64,000 nt of DNA from contig JAUIRK010000475.1 in NCBI GenBank assembly GCA_030549495.1, positions 234,600-298,599 on the forward strand. The letters run 5' to 3'. Shown here piece by piece: positions 1 through 12,304 of the stretch (positions within the stretch are counted from its first letter, which is position 1; each line of letters starts with the position of its first letter). The translations under genes and the position numbers were made by a program. The stretch is from Nectonema munidae. Lineage: Eukaryota > Nematomorpha > Nectonematoida > Nectonematidae. The notes beneath the pieces were generated by a model that saw nothing but the letters and a program-made list of their open reading frames with translations, was not told the origin of the DNA and searched no databases.

Positions 1-430
1 AACTTGCTCAATCATTTCTTCTAATCTAGCTCTAAAGTCTTCTTTTTCCTCTTCTTTGCATCCGTTTTGTGGTGCGTATGCCTTAACTAATCCATTCCTT
101 TCAGCTAGTTTGACCTGAATTAGTCTATCTCCTTCTCTTCTCACTTCCACTACTTTATTCTTGCACCTGTGCGAACATATGACACCTACTCCATTCTTTT
201 TATTTGCGCTTCCACTATAAAATAACTTGTAGCCTTCCCCTATTTCCTTTGCTGCATTTCCTCCCCATCTTGTTTCCTGTACACACATTACTTCAATACT
301 TCTCTTCTTCATTTCTTCTATCAATTCAAAGGACTTGCCCGTCATCGATCCTACATTCCACGTCGCAAACCTCCAGTCTTTCTCTCTTCTTCCACAGGTT
401 TTTCCAACATTCTTTTTGACGTAGGCAGCT
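1..430 (-). mobile_element. RTE-type LINE, endonuclease domain (runs off left edge)
   Basis: The minus strand is open without a stop from about 419 to the window edge and encodes the N-terminal part of an apurinic-type endonuclease, the enzyme that nicks target DNA for LINE insertion. Visible motifs in order are TWNVGSMTGKS, VCVQETRWGG (with the catalytic Glu), YKLFYSG followed by GVGVI, and AYAPQNG. These match RTE-clade LINE endonucleases. The uninterrupted frame over about 140 codons contrasts with every other LINE piece in the window and suggests a younger copy. The reverse transcriptase would lie beyond position 1 and cannot be seen. Clade assignment is from motif recall, not a search. 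Confidence 0.85.
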
Positions 431-790
431 GGACACGCCCACGGAGTACTTTGAGCTGTACCCCGCTCTATGTTTTTATGGATCATCGCATTGTTTGAAA
501 AAGAGCTTTTTTTACAGCGGGATGCCCTTCCTGGCGCCAACCATTTTGTTTTGAGGCTTGGAAACCTTTAGCCTTTGCTTTGACTTAAGCTTCAAACCCC
601 AAGGCAGGGGCAATTTGAAATCTGAGTTTTTTCTCCTAGAACATTTGCCTTACAGGGCTAACGAGCATGCTCTACCCGGAGCTTCAGGTTAAAGCGCCTG
701 TCACTCGCTTACGCCTTTAGATCATTTAGTTAAAACGACCTCGCCACGTGAAGGCAGACCTAGAGACTTACTTATTAGAGGCTGAAAGAG
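431..790 (-). mobile_element. Probable 5' leader of the RTE-type LINE
   Basis: This stretch is clearly richer in G+C than the surrounding DNA and lies directly upstream of the endonuclease frame on the minus strand. It contains a GGGATGCCCTTCCTGGCGCC segment that I associate with RTE-like elements. No ORF is convincing. The upstream boundary is unclear; sequence returns to AT-rich background near 790-900. Confidence 0.5.
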
Positions 791-1854
791 ACGCATGTGT
801 CATATGAGGTATTTTTTTTAGAGAATAAGAGCTCAACCTCATTCTCCACCTCGACATAAACAGTCATTGAGGTCAATTTTTAACATCGTATGAGGTATAG
901 TAAATCTTACATATAGCAAAATATGAACAGAAAGTTGAATATTGTCTCCCTTGTCATTAGTATATGGAATAGAAATCATCGTAGTATACAAGTTGAAGAT
1001 ATATATACATATAAGATCTTAATAACAAACGAATTATTCTGTAATATAACGGAATGTAATATATGTCTTAATTCTTGATTGTAACGCATCGAAATATATT
1101 TATTTCTCACGATTCTAAGCGATTTATAACAACTTTGTTATTTGCAATGTTTGTCAAAAATTCTAATATAAAAAAATTAAAGGAAATCAATAATTCAGCC
1201 TGAAAGAGAGTGGATCTTTATGCCTCAGTTTCAATAAAAATGTTAATTTGTCTTTAGTAACTTTAACCAATGTTTCAGCAACTTTCTTTTCAATTCTTCG
1301 AAAAAGTTTAATACCCCACAAAGGATCGGGAACTGCATGTTTACAACTAGCGGACCAATTTTTGACAAGTAGTTGGACAACCATTTGGCGTAATAAGTAA
1401 ATATGGCTTTTCATCTGAGCAATGATTTTGAATCAAAAGGATCAAAAGATGAGTTAGGAGAATTCCTTCGTATATTTTATATCCAAGTACATTGATCGAA
1501 AAAAGAGAAAAATTTTCGTTTTCCCTTGTCAAAATTGTATTCGGAAGCAGTTCTCAAGTAACGCCCTAAATTTGCATCATACACCTGCCATGTTTTCCCA
1601 TAAATAATTATGTTATCTAGATACGAAGAAATTCTTGGGAGATTATTTTCAGAAATAAACGCCGTTTGTTGCACCCGTTGGTATACGTTTAAATTGATAT
1701 AATTGGCTTCCAGCTTGAAAAACAGTGTACGGAAGATTTTCAGAGCAAATTTTAATTTGAAAATAAGCTTTCGACAGGAAAATGACACTAAAGATTGGAT
1801 ACTGAGCTATCATGGATTACATGATCTTCAATTCGTGGCTAATGGTACGCTTCA
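791..1854. other. No supported gene; weak minus-strand ORF cluster
   Basis: Mostly AT-rich unassigned sequence. Three short overlapping minus-strand reading frames (about 1187-1788) could be a decayed coding region, but they lie in different frames and I recognise no domain, so no gene is called. Confidence 0.3.
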
Positions 1855-2035
1855 ATCAACCTAAGCGCCTCATAGTTAAAGTGTTTAGAATCTTGGCGTT
1901 TAGAAATAAACTTATAAGTGTTCAGACGCTTAGAGTTTAAACATGTTTACAATTTTAGGTGTTCAAAATCGGCGACCTATTTGGTGTTTAGTTTTGTGTT
2001 TAGTCTCTAAACACATTTTTTACAGTGTAAAGCTA
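1855..2035. repeat. Degenerate GTGTTTAG-motif repeat, MITE-like
   Basis: A cluster of imperfect copies of GTGTTTAGA and its complement, ending in TTTTTTACAGTGTA, a motif often seen near MITE ends. A similar TAAACAC-rich cluster lies at about 11190-11295. No clean terminal inverted repeat or target duplication was found. Confidence 0.3.
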
Positions 2036-3635
2036 TAATGATTCGAGAAAAATCTACCACTAATTGTTTCTTTCTGTTAGGCACAGAATGTTACTAGGAT
2101 TTAAGGGCCCTAAGGAGAAACATTAGATTCATTTTCATTATCATACGCAACTGTTGAATCACTTTTCCAATAAATCTGGCATCTTCATAACGGTAATTTC
2201 TAGAGATGGTGGCCATGTGAGTTCATCCGAAAGAAATAGTGAAACTCTGGTGCAATTTAACCCAGAGTACTCCAAGTATTTTTTATTCAATTTAGACTTG
2301 AGCGAAAAAAAAAGAAAATATAAACAACCTAAAATGATAGAAATAATGAAAAAAGTAGAGGATTGTAAATATAATTCAAATAAAATAACTCTATCGACTG
2401 CTTTTAGTATTATTAATTAATTAAATTTAAAATTTTAAAGAAATAAGAATAACATCTGCATACACTATCGAATAAAAGAGTAAAATATGGAATCTATTTC
2501 TTAATTTAATGCTATATTGCACTATTATTTTTCACACAATTTTCTAGATAACTCTAATTATTATACTTGATAGACTACCTTTCTCTTTGCTATAGAAATA
2601 CGGATCAAGGTTAAAGCATTTACATTTTGCCAACTAAAATTTAAATTTTATAAACGTTGCATTTATCATTTGAATAATTCAAATTTTTGCTCAATTACAT
2701 AATAGTTGATTGACAAGTGCTCAACAAATTTAGAAATTGGCCTTAAAGTTTACAATTTTGGAAAGCTATTGTCGATTGGGTTATTGGAGAATTAGTGTTA
2801 GTATTGGAATTAGTGTTTGTGTGTTTTTTCGCAATCGTACATACATACATACATACATTTGCATATACATTGTTTGACATTCTTGACACAAAAAAGATCT
2901 TAGCATACATGCACACATGCAAGCTGGCATACGAATACATAGATATATAGTACACACAAATATACACATTGACACAATGAAATGCTAAAATGTCAAAAAG
3001 AGCCGAGTAGCCAAATTTAGGCATAGCTATGCATTCCAATCAAATTATTATCACACAATGTGTCAATGTGTATAAACAAAATTGGACCTCTTTCTCTTCC
3101 TCATAAAATTGGAAATGATGAGAGGGGAGTATACAAAAAAAAGTTAATTAACAAAATAATTTGCTTTTAATGTTGTGAGCGGTAAAAGTAACAAAGCACA
3201 AAGAAGAAAAATAGGATCACCGTAAAATTAAACCTGGCTACAATTGTACTTTATCATCCCTACTTCAACACAAGGAATGCCAAAATGTACAATATGGACA
3301 TGGATTAAAGTTATTTCTTTTGATCGTCAAACGTAAGTTCTTTAATTATTATTATCTATCTTCTTTTTGAGTTTTCCTCTACCTTTAAAAGGAAACTCGT
3401 AGTCTTTGTATATGTGTGCTCTTATAAAAAGGGTTACCCAAAAATGATCTTCTAATTCATCAGTTAATTGTAAGTATAGAATAAATTTCTATGAAAATTT
3501 TTTTATTTTATTTAACCATTTGAGATTTAGTGTGACACTGGTGTACTAAGAAATAATAATAGACTGCTTACAACATACAAAATTCCTTTGAAAAAAAGCA
3601 GACAATTATTCTTCAAAATTCTGGTCCTCAAAGGG
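2036..3635. other. No gene recognised; short TACA microsatellite
   Basis: AT-rich sequence with no recognisable domain. A (TACA)n run of about five units lies near 2838-2858. The open frame at 2154-2420 is Lys- and Ser-rich without a recognisable fold and is not called. Confidence 0.4.
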
Positions 3636-3639
3636 TTAA

Positions 3640-3769
3640 ACCGTTAACGACCAGAACAATCAGACGATATCTAGTATAAAGCAGAAGATTTGTATTAAAA
3701 AGCATTAATAAACGCAGACGATTCACAATGTTGTAAAGTCGACATATGACGACTGTGGTCGATGACCGG
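3640..3769. mobile_element. piggyBac-type MITE, copy 1
   Basis: A 130-bp unit flanked on both sides by TTAA (3636-3639 and 3770-3773), the target duplication of piggyBac elements. The ends are imperfect inverted repeats (ACCGTTAACGACCAG versus CCGGTCATCGACCAC read inward). An internal CAGACGATATCTA segment is shared, inverted, with the MITE at 49104-49233. Confidence 0.6.
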
Positions 3770-4056
3770 TTAAATCACTATTTTGTGATAAATCTAAATC
3801 AATAAATTTTGCAAATGCTATTATACTTAATCCCACCTTTTAACAAACCCATTTATTCTTATTTACATAAACTATCTCTTTTAATTTATTATTTATTTTA
3901 ATATATTTAATTTTTAATTACGTAGATCAATTAGATATTATACACTTGTTTGAATTTTTTTATCACTTTTAGAGTTTATTTCTATATATCAGTTAATTAA
4001 TTATAACGATTAATTAAAATATTTAATATTTATTACTTAATATATACCATTTTTAG

Positions 4057-4203
4057 TTCTAAACGGTCTTTTTTAAATTCTAAAGTATCTTTTTAAAATT
4101 CTAAAGTTACTTTTTCAAATTCTAAAGAGTCTTTTTTTAATTTTAAAGTGCCTTTTTTAAATTCTAAAGTGTCTTTTTTAAATTCTAAAGTTTCTTTTTT
4201 TAT
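4057..4203. repeat. 21-nt tandem repeat array (A)
   Basis: About seven imperfect copies of a 21-nt unit close to ATTCTAAAGTGTCTTTTTTA. Each unit carries a T-tract. Related 21-nt arrays occur at 16459-16565 and 41524-41700, and similar units sit in palindromes near 19.1 and 53.1 kb. Confidence 0.8.
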
Positions 4204-6113
4204 TTTACTTTTCTGAATAAGCTTTGAAGTCTTGTTTCTTAATAAATGTGCGTAATATTATGTGCGATTGTCAGGTTCTGTAGATGTGTTGAAAGATACG
4301 TTGATAATTTTCTAATTCTCCGCCTCTATTTCAAGTCTTTTTTAATTCGATGCAACTAGCAGTTCATTTATAGACAAGTTTTTAACTCTTCAATTTTTGC
4401 CTTCTGTATCGATTGTTTTTATATTATAGTAACATAGGATTACAATTTTTTTTAGTTTGTATCGAAAGTTTCATATAAGCAAAAAGGTGAATTTTAAAAC
4501 TTAGTTTTTAAAAACATTTTACATATATTTTAATGGGATAAAAAATGTTTTGCAGACTTTGTGGAGAGCCTAACTTTTGTCCTGACTCTCAAGTGGTATT
4601 TTGTACACTCTTTTTACAAAATCAGTAATATACGCCTTTCACATTTTAATACCACAAACTTTGCAAAATGTATCTCGATCCTTAAGGCACTTCTTTCTTT
4701 AAATTGATTAAAAATTTATTTATTAAATTCTAAAATAGATTTTAAAAATGCAAAAAATTTTATAACACAAAAAACAATTTTAAGAATATGCATAAATTCT
4801 TTATTTTGTGAAAGCAGATTTTGCAAAATAAATAAAAAAAAACATTTTTCAGTCATCGAAATCCAAATAGTGTAAACTCCTTATGTGATAGAGCAAATTG
4901 AAGGTCATATTTAGATTCTGTATCCCAGAAATAATCAAAATTAGTTCGAAATTTCATGCCAGAAAAAAAAAATTTTTTACTGTAGACCAGTCTAATTTAT
5001 TTTTTTGGAAATGTATCTCAAATGTGATTTATTGTATTGATTAGCTTCGAGATATCTTTTATATTCTACCCTCTATAAAATGATTTTATCTATACCCACA
5101 ATAAATAGTTTTGTGAAATTTTTTCCATCGATTATAAAAAAAATAAAAAAAATGACAAAAAAAAAATTAGGACGGCTAAACATTTAGCTTTAATTTGTTC
5201 TCTTGTTCTAAGCCATTTACATGTAATCTATTTCAAATACTCTTTGTCTTTTCTGTTGAATCTCATCAATTTAATTAGACCTGGTTTCGAGTTCTACCCC
5301 AATAAGAAGTTTGACACCAATAAGTCTGGCATCGAAATCTACCAAAATATCAAAAGAAACACTCAGATCGTTTAACCCTATTATTACCATATATACAAAA
5401 ATAACCGTTCTCAAATTTTACCAGCGTTGCAAAATGCAACATAATTTTGAGACAATACATTTCCACGAAGCATATTATTTTTAAAATTTAAAAACTAAAA
5501 GTATGTATTCAGAAGGAGACTTCTTGAATATGCCCCACTTATAAACTCTCCAAATGATTAATAATTGTTAAAATGTTACGTTTCTTTATTTGCATTTTTT
5601 TTATTCTAAACATGGTAAGTTTAATTAAAAATTGTTGAAAAACTTTTTTTCTGGTTTTTGTTGAAACTAAAGTAAAATGTTGTTAACAGTTAAAATAATG
5701 AATATAAGGACGATTTTTTATCAAATATATTAATTTAATAACCAGCTAATTTTTCTTTCATTCTCATGTCTTGGAACAACAGTGGGCATTACCATGTACA
5801 AAAAAGTGTATGCTGAAAAGGATGCCTCTCAAGTTATTCTTGCATTATTTATCGATCTATAAAAGCATACATTCATCATACACGCATATTCAAATATATT
5901 ATACATAAATTTATCATAGGTCCATTCAGACTATTTACATCTGTCTTGTTTTACTTTGTCAAAATTCGTCATTCAATCAAAAGAAATCACATAAGTTAGT
6001 AAATTATAAGCGACGTAATTTTTGTTTTCTAAAAATTTTCGGTCCTTCAGTTTTCATAGAATACATAGTATCGTATTTTGATTCTATTATTATTTTGACG
6101 AGCTTTTTTCATC
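4204..6113. other. No gene recognised; possible transposon end near 5370
   Basis: AT-rich unassigned sequence. Near 5370-5450 is a TTAACCCTATTATT string followed by a TTTTACCAGCGTTGCAAAATG block. The latter matches, inverted, the MITE-like repeat at 9520-9720. This is probably a transposon-end relic. Confidence 0.3.
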
Positions 6114-7665
6114 ATGCAAGATCGAGTAAGCAACGATGCTCTAAACCTGAAACAAGATGAAAACAGATACACTTTCATGATATATATTACACCTCCCAAC
6201 GTGAATACAAATAATTTTGATACAAAAAAAGAGGATTTCGCCTATGATGAAAACAATGATAGAGATATTGGTGTGAATAACCTTTCTAAAATCATGCTTG
6301 AAGCAGATGCAGAAGTTGTTTTTTGGGATCAAAGTCCAGAATCTTCAGATGATCCAACAAAATCAAGATGATTTGAGTGATGGAGAGGTTTTGAATTTAT
6401 GTTTGCTACAAAAGTTTAAATTAGCTACTCTATCAGAACAAATGGTTTCACATACTTTTTCTTCAGCTTCTATATTATTTGTATAATTTTTTTCATTGGA
6501 TAAAATTATCGAATATTCCACCGTGTATACCCGTTATGTCTAGAAATATGTTTACTTAGATTATGAAGAATATTTATTTCAATGATAAAACTCATACAAA
6601 TGCGATTTTTTATCAACTAAAGTAAGATAACTAAGATTAGGTCTATCGTTGACAGCTTGAAGATGTTATTTGATAAGTATGCGCTCCCATTTAAATATTT
6701 TGATATCGACGAAACCATGGTTCTTTATTTTGGAGGATATGGTTGTGGCATTAAACAAGCAGTTAGAAACAAGTCAATACGTTATGGAATAAGGTCTTTT
6801 GTTTAAACGTAGATTGTGGTTATCTTAAAAACTTTGAGATTTATCACGGTAAAATTGGGGTTCAAAATTCACACAATGAAAAATTAGCTTTAGGAGCAAA
6901 TGTTGTTTTAAATTTGTTAGACCAAAACTGTGCACATAAGCATTTGTTAATAGATAAATTACTTCACTTCTATAAAATTGATGGAAAAACTGGATAGAAG
7001 AGGAATTCTGTGACCTGGGGTGATAAGAAAAGACAGAGTAAAAAGGGTAATTTAAACAAAAAATTCACAAATAGAGGAGAATTTTATACAAAAGAAAATA
7101 GTACTTCCACCATTGGCATTGTTACCTGGAAAGATAACGGAATTGTTAACGTTATCATTCACTAATGTTAACAGTATCCATCCTTTGAAAAAAGCAAAAC
7201 GATCGAATTTTGCTTCGAAGAAAAAAGTTGAAGTTTCAATTCCAAACTCAATCTATTTATATAGCAAAGACTTGGGGTTCACAGACTCGATGAACTATTT
7301 GTTGTCATTATATAGACCAACAATCAGATCTAAGAAATGGCACTTTCCTTTAGTCGTTTTTCTTTTTCCAGCTTCGCATTACAACGCTTCAATTTTATAC
7401 AATTTAAATCGTAAAAATAAAAAAAGTTTCGTTGACGTCACCAGAGAAAGAAGTTGTTATGGAAACATTGCAAAAGTACAGTAAAAAAATCCATCCAAAA
7501 GTTTCGTTTGGAAGACAGAGGCATCAAGAATTTCCAATGAAGCTCGATTTGATGGTTATACTTTGGAGAAAAAAGATAAAAGAAGTAGATGTGGAGTTTG
7601 TAAATCCCGTTACTTTGCATAAATCTTGTTTTAAAGACTTTCATGAAGAATATTCTTTGAATTGA
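6114..7665 (+). pseudogene. Decayed piggyBac transposase
   Basis: Pieces in several frames follow the order of a piggyBac (DDE_Tnp_1_7) transposase, which cuts and pastes DNA at TTAA sites. First comes an acidic N-terminal region (6114-6371). Next is the catalytic-core segment FDIDETMVLYFGGYGCG (about 6698-6750). Then come CLNVDCGYLKNFEIYHGK (about 6800), NSHNEKLALGANVVLNLL (about 6870) and STIGIVTWKDNGIVNV (about 7110). A basic, Cys-containing tail closes the series (about 7580-7620). Several stops and frame changes interrupt the coding. No continuous product is possible, so this is an old, dead copy. I did not find its terminal repeats with confidence. The assignment rests on recalled family motifs. 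Confidence 0.8.
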
Positions 7666-8335
7666 ACTGTTTAAATGTTTGAATTCTTAATATACTATGC
7701 ATGCGAATTTTTTAAATAAAAATTCTTAGTTTGCTTTATTTCACTTTTTCAAGTAAAAATTCATTTTTAATGATCACAGTATCATTCATTCCCAATTCAT
7801 AGATAATGGAAAATAGGGACCATACTTAAATTATGTGTGTAACTGATTGCTGAACCCCTCTCCTCACTTCCTTGTTCAATTTTTTAGAATGATCAAATTA
7901 TCTTACATTTAAGCACCAATATACTCTTTATAAAAACCTAAATATTAAGAAAAATTTTTGTTTGGAAAATTTCCACTCTGTGAACATAAATATAATTTGA
8001 AAAACAAGAAAATCAAAAAATTTGCCAATTTTCATTAGGGTAAGTTTTGCACCGCCATTAGTAATTTTCAATTGTTTCAACTAATTTTTTCATTCTTATT
8101 TTATGATAACTATCAAATGTGTTCTGAGATTATATTTAAAGAAATCGGATCTGAGGAACTTCATTTTTTTAGTGATTTATTTTTTGCAAACCTCACTCTC
8201 TTATTCTTTTTACTCCTTTGGGTAAATTCTGTGATTGTATTTTGAGAAAAGTATTACCCATTTAGATAATCTAAGTTTGATACCGATGGTGAAATAAAGG
8301 AAAGGGAATGGCGTCTCGTTGTGAAGGCATGGTCT
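7666..8335. other. Unassigned AT-rich sequence
   Basis: No coding potential, RNA gene or clear repeat was recognised. Confidence 0.4.
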
Positions 8336-8339
8336 GCAT

Positions 8340-8765
8340 TGGGGCCGATTTAAACGAACGGACACTAGGTAGAAAGACAGACCAAACAAAAATTTTACCA
8401 AACAACCATTATGCCGAACCACATCAATACATAAAAATGTATTATTATCTAACTCCACATTTAATTGAATTATACGGCATAATTTTGATTACCGGTCAAT
8501 TCAACGATCTCGTTTTTTTCTTGGGTAAAACAAACTAAAAAATTAACTAACTAACTCAAAATATTCCTAACTATATTTATATATTTTTGTGGAAATATTC
8601 GTTCACCAAATGTTCTTCAAAATTTTTGATCCGCCAAATATCTGTTTGGTAATCTTTTGACCAAATATCTGTTTGCCAAATGTCCATTCGGCCCAATGTC
8701 TTTCGGTTAATTGTATTTCGGCCAAATGTCCGAGTACCGTCTGAACTGCGTGTGTCCATTTAGAA
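8340..8765. repeat. Degenerate CATTTGGCC minisatellite in inverted arms
   Basis: From 8590 to 8760 imperfect units of the form CCAAATGTCCGTTTGGCC recur every 15-25 bp. A shorter cluster of the complementary type (AACGGACACTAGG, GACAGACCAAAC) lies at 8350-8420, so the block looks like two inverted arms. The minus-strand ORF across it is a by-product of the repeat. Confidence 0.45.
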
Positions 8766-9519
8766 TAGATACAAAGAAATTAAATGACATATTTGAGCTG
8801 GAAATCATTTGTGTGTTAAATCACTGTTCAAACCAGAGTACTAAACGATCTACATACTGCAATCAACGCCAATAACCGATTGGACTTCATGAATCTCGCA
8901 CTATTTTTTCTAGATATTTTTAAATCCACTGTACCGAGCCTCTTAAATTTTTTTCAGAAACTGTGCACATCTGTTCTTGTTAGGCAGTAAAAATTTATCA
9001 TAAATATACATCTAGTTTTGTAAAACGCAGGCCTTACCGGTATTTTCTTTCTTCCTTCCAACTTCCACATATACGCGCTTTGAACCTTCTCTTGTATTAT
9101 TTTAACTCTATATCCTGTTAGTTGATTTTAGATCTACGTCTATCGTAATTTTTAATAGGTAAAACGGAAAATTTTCTTTATAACTTTTGGGTTCATGATC
9201 TGTTCAATCGAATTTTATCTATCTTATCATTTTGATAGAAAAGGCATTTTACAGCCTTTTTGCTACTTTTCAAAAGAGTTGGCTGATTTTCTTAAAATTG
9301 TACACTGCTAAATATACGAATTTATTCTTATTTTTGTGCTAAAAATTACAATGGTGTTACAATTCATTCAAAAGTCTTCCAAACCACATTATCCACAAAT
9401 TGTAATGCACGAAAATGAAATTTTTTAAATATTTTAAGGTGATATAAAGATAAGTACTGTTTTATTTTCAAAGAAAATGAAATTAGAAAAATGTGAAGAG
9501 AATACTCACTTTTTTTGTA
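8766..9519. other. Unassigned AT-rich sequence
   Basis: No gene or clear repeat was recognised. Confidence 0.4.
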
Positions 9520-9720
9520 CACTATAAATACCAGTATTGCATTTATGCAACATCCGAAAAAACTTACTTATAAAGTCTGAAAATATCAAACTTAGTCCCA
9601 CAAACTATTATCATTTATATAAGAACTATGTAAATTTTGAATTATACATTCCAATATTTCTAGTCGGTAACACAAACATCATGTTGCAAAAATGCGACGC
9701 TGGTAAAATTTGGGTCGTTT
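9520..9720. mobile_element. Short MITE-like inverted repeat
   Basis: The left part (ATACCAGTATTGCATTTATG then CAACAT) is an imperfect inverted copy of the right part (ATGTTGCAAAAATGCGACGC then TGGTAAAA). A related block lies at about 5415-5440. Size about 190 bp. No target duplication was identified. Confidence 0.4.
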
Positions 9721-11472
9721 TTCGTTGAAACTGATTTCGGCAATTGGAGTGCAAAGTGGTAAATTCTTGCATCTACAATATACACTCTGGAAGTAAAACT
9801 ACATTTTGCTAATATTCATCCTAACGTCAATGTGTTGATGATTGTCATATTATATCCAAGCATTTTCACCTTCAAATTAAAAAATTATATTTCAATTTAA
9901 AAACTAAATTTGAAATTAAAAAAAAAATTAATTAATAACAAAATTTCAATAGAACTAAAATTTGAACATTTCGATAGCGTAGATAATCAGATTTCGATCG
10001 AATTTTTGATTTATTAAATAGTTTTGCAAGTTTATAATAATTTTTCCAAGGAATAGACAAAGTAGGAAAACTTTTAGGCTTTCTTATTAAAATGATTGTT
10101 TTTGATTTGATATACAAATATGCAGAAGCAGAAAAAAGGGTACATAAATATAAATTCTAGGCTTGTTATGTTCTAACTTTTCAGCATGTTTTTTACTTTT
10201 TTAATTTTTGCAACTAACCTTAAAGTAATCAAGTTTTTAAGTTTTAATTTATGTAAATTTTACTTAGACGATTTTAGGATATATTGATTGAACAAATTTT
10301 AACTCATGTAAATTTATTATCAGAAAACTATAGCGCAATTTTAATATTTTATCACCTAAAACACTAATAAAGCTATTTTTACTTAAATTTCATATAAATC
10401 GAAGTAAAAAACCATTCAATGTTTTACAATTATTAACATGTATGTCCTAGTTAAACAGAATCAAAAAAAGACTTCTAAAAAAAGTGCTTGGTTATCACAG
10501 TATCAAATCAAAATTTTGAATGTGTATTGGTATCGGTTCTCCTGAATAAACTATATAAGCGGTTGTTTGTTGTTTGAAACATTTTTGTGCTTTTGTATCT
10601 TCTAACTCGTTTTTTGTCATCTTTTTGATTGTTTTGTTCACTGTGCATGCGGGAAAGTATTTCAACTGAAATATGCTGGAAAATATACTGAAATCATGCT
10701 GGGATACTATTTCAAAGAAAAAACTTTTGAATTTGGTGTTAGAGAAGAGGGTTTATGCATTAAGGCGCTTTTGTTCATGAAGTATTCTTCAGCTGAATCA
10801 ATTGTATATCGCAACAATGAAAACGATGGAGTTTTTAAGCATATATAGGAAATGATATAAAATAGAAGAAGACATCAACTTAACTGATTAAAATAATATG
10901 CCTAAAAAAGAAATCTTTTAAAATTTTAAAACCTAAACACCAATAATGATTCGCCTTATATTTGTCGTTTTGAATATGAACACTTCCCTCACTGACATTT
11001 CAATGTCTGACAGCTTTGTGTAGAGAAGAAAATAAATTTAATATCCAAAAACTTGTAAAATGATCTATTGATCTGAATTGTAAATAACTTATAGTACGCC
11101 CAGTAACTCTAGCTTTGTGTGTCTTACTCTTATAAATAACACAAATTCCCATATGTGAAAAAACAGTCATGTATAAATGAATATTTTTCTATTTTAAGCT
11201 AAACACGTAAAGACCATATATTATCGAAACACTTTTCTAAACGTGTTTATTCTAAACGTTTAAATAAAATGAGGTTTAAAACCTAAACATAAACGTATTT
11301 GTTCTATGAGATGTATCCAAGGGATATGCATGTATATGTATATTATTGATTTTTTATGTTGTCTCCTGTGCTTAAATATTTTTATAATAATCTTATATGT
11401 TTATTTTTAGTTTCTATAGAAATTTTTTGCTTGAATTAAGCCTTTGGAGCAGGACTTGTCCAACTTGTGCTG
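9721..11472. other. No gene recognised; TAAACAC-rich patch
   Basis: AT-rich sequence without recognisable coding. A TAAACAC/GTGTTTA-rich patch at about 11190-11295 resembles the repeat at 1855-2035. Confidence 0.35.
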
Positions 11473-11694
11473 ATGAATCCGTGCATGCTATTCCTGTTTT
11501 TCTTCTTTGTTCTGGCCTTCAGAAGGAGTGTTGATGTTGGTTGCGTCAACAACCTTGAATTTGGCAACATGCATCATACTTTCTCGGAATCCAGAGCGCA
11601 AAAAGCGGATTATTTGCCACTCCTCTTTAAAAGAAGGTACTTCTACATGAAGGACTTGAAGAAGTTTTTAAGTGATTCCGACAAACACGCTTAA
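11473..11694 (+). CDS. Possible small secreted protein
   Basis: A 73-codon frame from an ATG at 11473. Residues 1-20 (MNPCMLFLFFFFVLAFRRSV) form a strong hydrophobic leader. A hydrophilic mature part follows with few cysteines and a Lys/Asp-rich C-terminus. The local base composition is less AT-biased than its surroundings, and an AATAAAA string about 150 bp downstream could serve polyadenylation. I recognise no family. It may also be a single exon of a larger gene or chance. Homologues in related genomes or transcript reads would decide. Confidence 0.3.
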   Translation: MNPCMLFLFFFFVLAFRRSVDVGCVNNLEFGNMHHTFSESRAQKADYLPLLFKRRYFYMKDLKKFLSDSDKHA

Positions 11695-11699
11695 CTACT

Positions 11700-12300
11700 T
11701 TTTGGATTGACTTCCATTTGGATTTTTGGTGAAATTGGATGTTTGTGTCAAATTATCATATTTTCCTTCATTTTCATCTGATTTAACTTGTCTGTGTGTT
11801 TTGCTCTGTTTTCAAAAATATTTATCGTTGAATGTAATGTTTAAAATAAAAAAAAGTTAACTTCATTTTTTTAATTGAATAATTTAAGTTATAGCAGGCA
11901 TTCTATAAACCATAAAAGAAAATGCAGTTGAAATCAAAGTTGGAAAGATATGAAAGATGAAGGAGATATGTCAAAAGGACAATCTCTATGCCTCAAGATG
12001 ACAAACTCGGAATAACAGATATAATTTTAAGATATCATTGAAAAATATAAATACTTATTAATATTTTTTATTATTAAAAAAATCAAAAAAATAAAATATA
12101 TATGTTATGTTTATAATATAATTTACATATATCTACAAATATATGAGAAAAAAGAAAAAGAAGACTATAGAAACTAAGGGCAATTTTTTTGAGGAAGTTT
12201 TGATTTTTTTTTCAAATTACTATAGTAGCAATTTTATTGAGGAATTGATAACGATAATGTTATTAGAAATTTCTCCTTTCCCTACATTTTGTAAAATATA
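11700..12300. other. Unassigned AT-rich sequence
   Basis: No gene, RNA or repeat was recognised beyond low-complexity A/T runs. Confidence 0.4.
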
Positions 12301-12304
12301 TATC

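Noticed and set aside
1187-1788. Three overlapping minus-strand ORFs as one gene
   Set aside because: They are in different frames and show no recognisable domain. It could be a relic, but I cannot support a call.
2743-3039. A Cys/Tyr-rich minus-strand ORF that looks membrane-like
   Set aside because: Its composition comes from TACATA/CATACA microsatellite sequence; there is no signal of selection on a protein.
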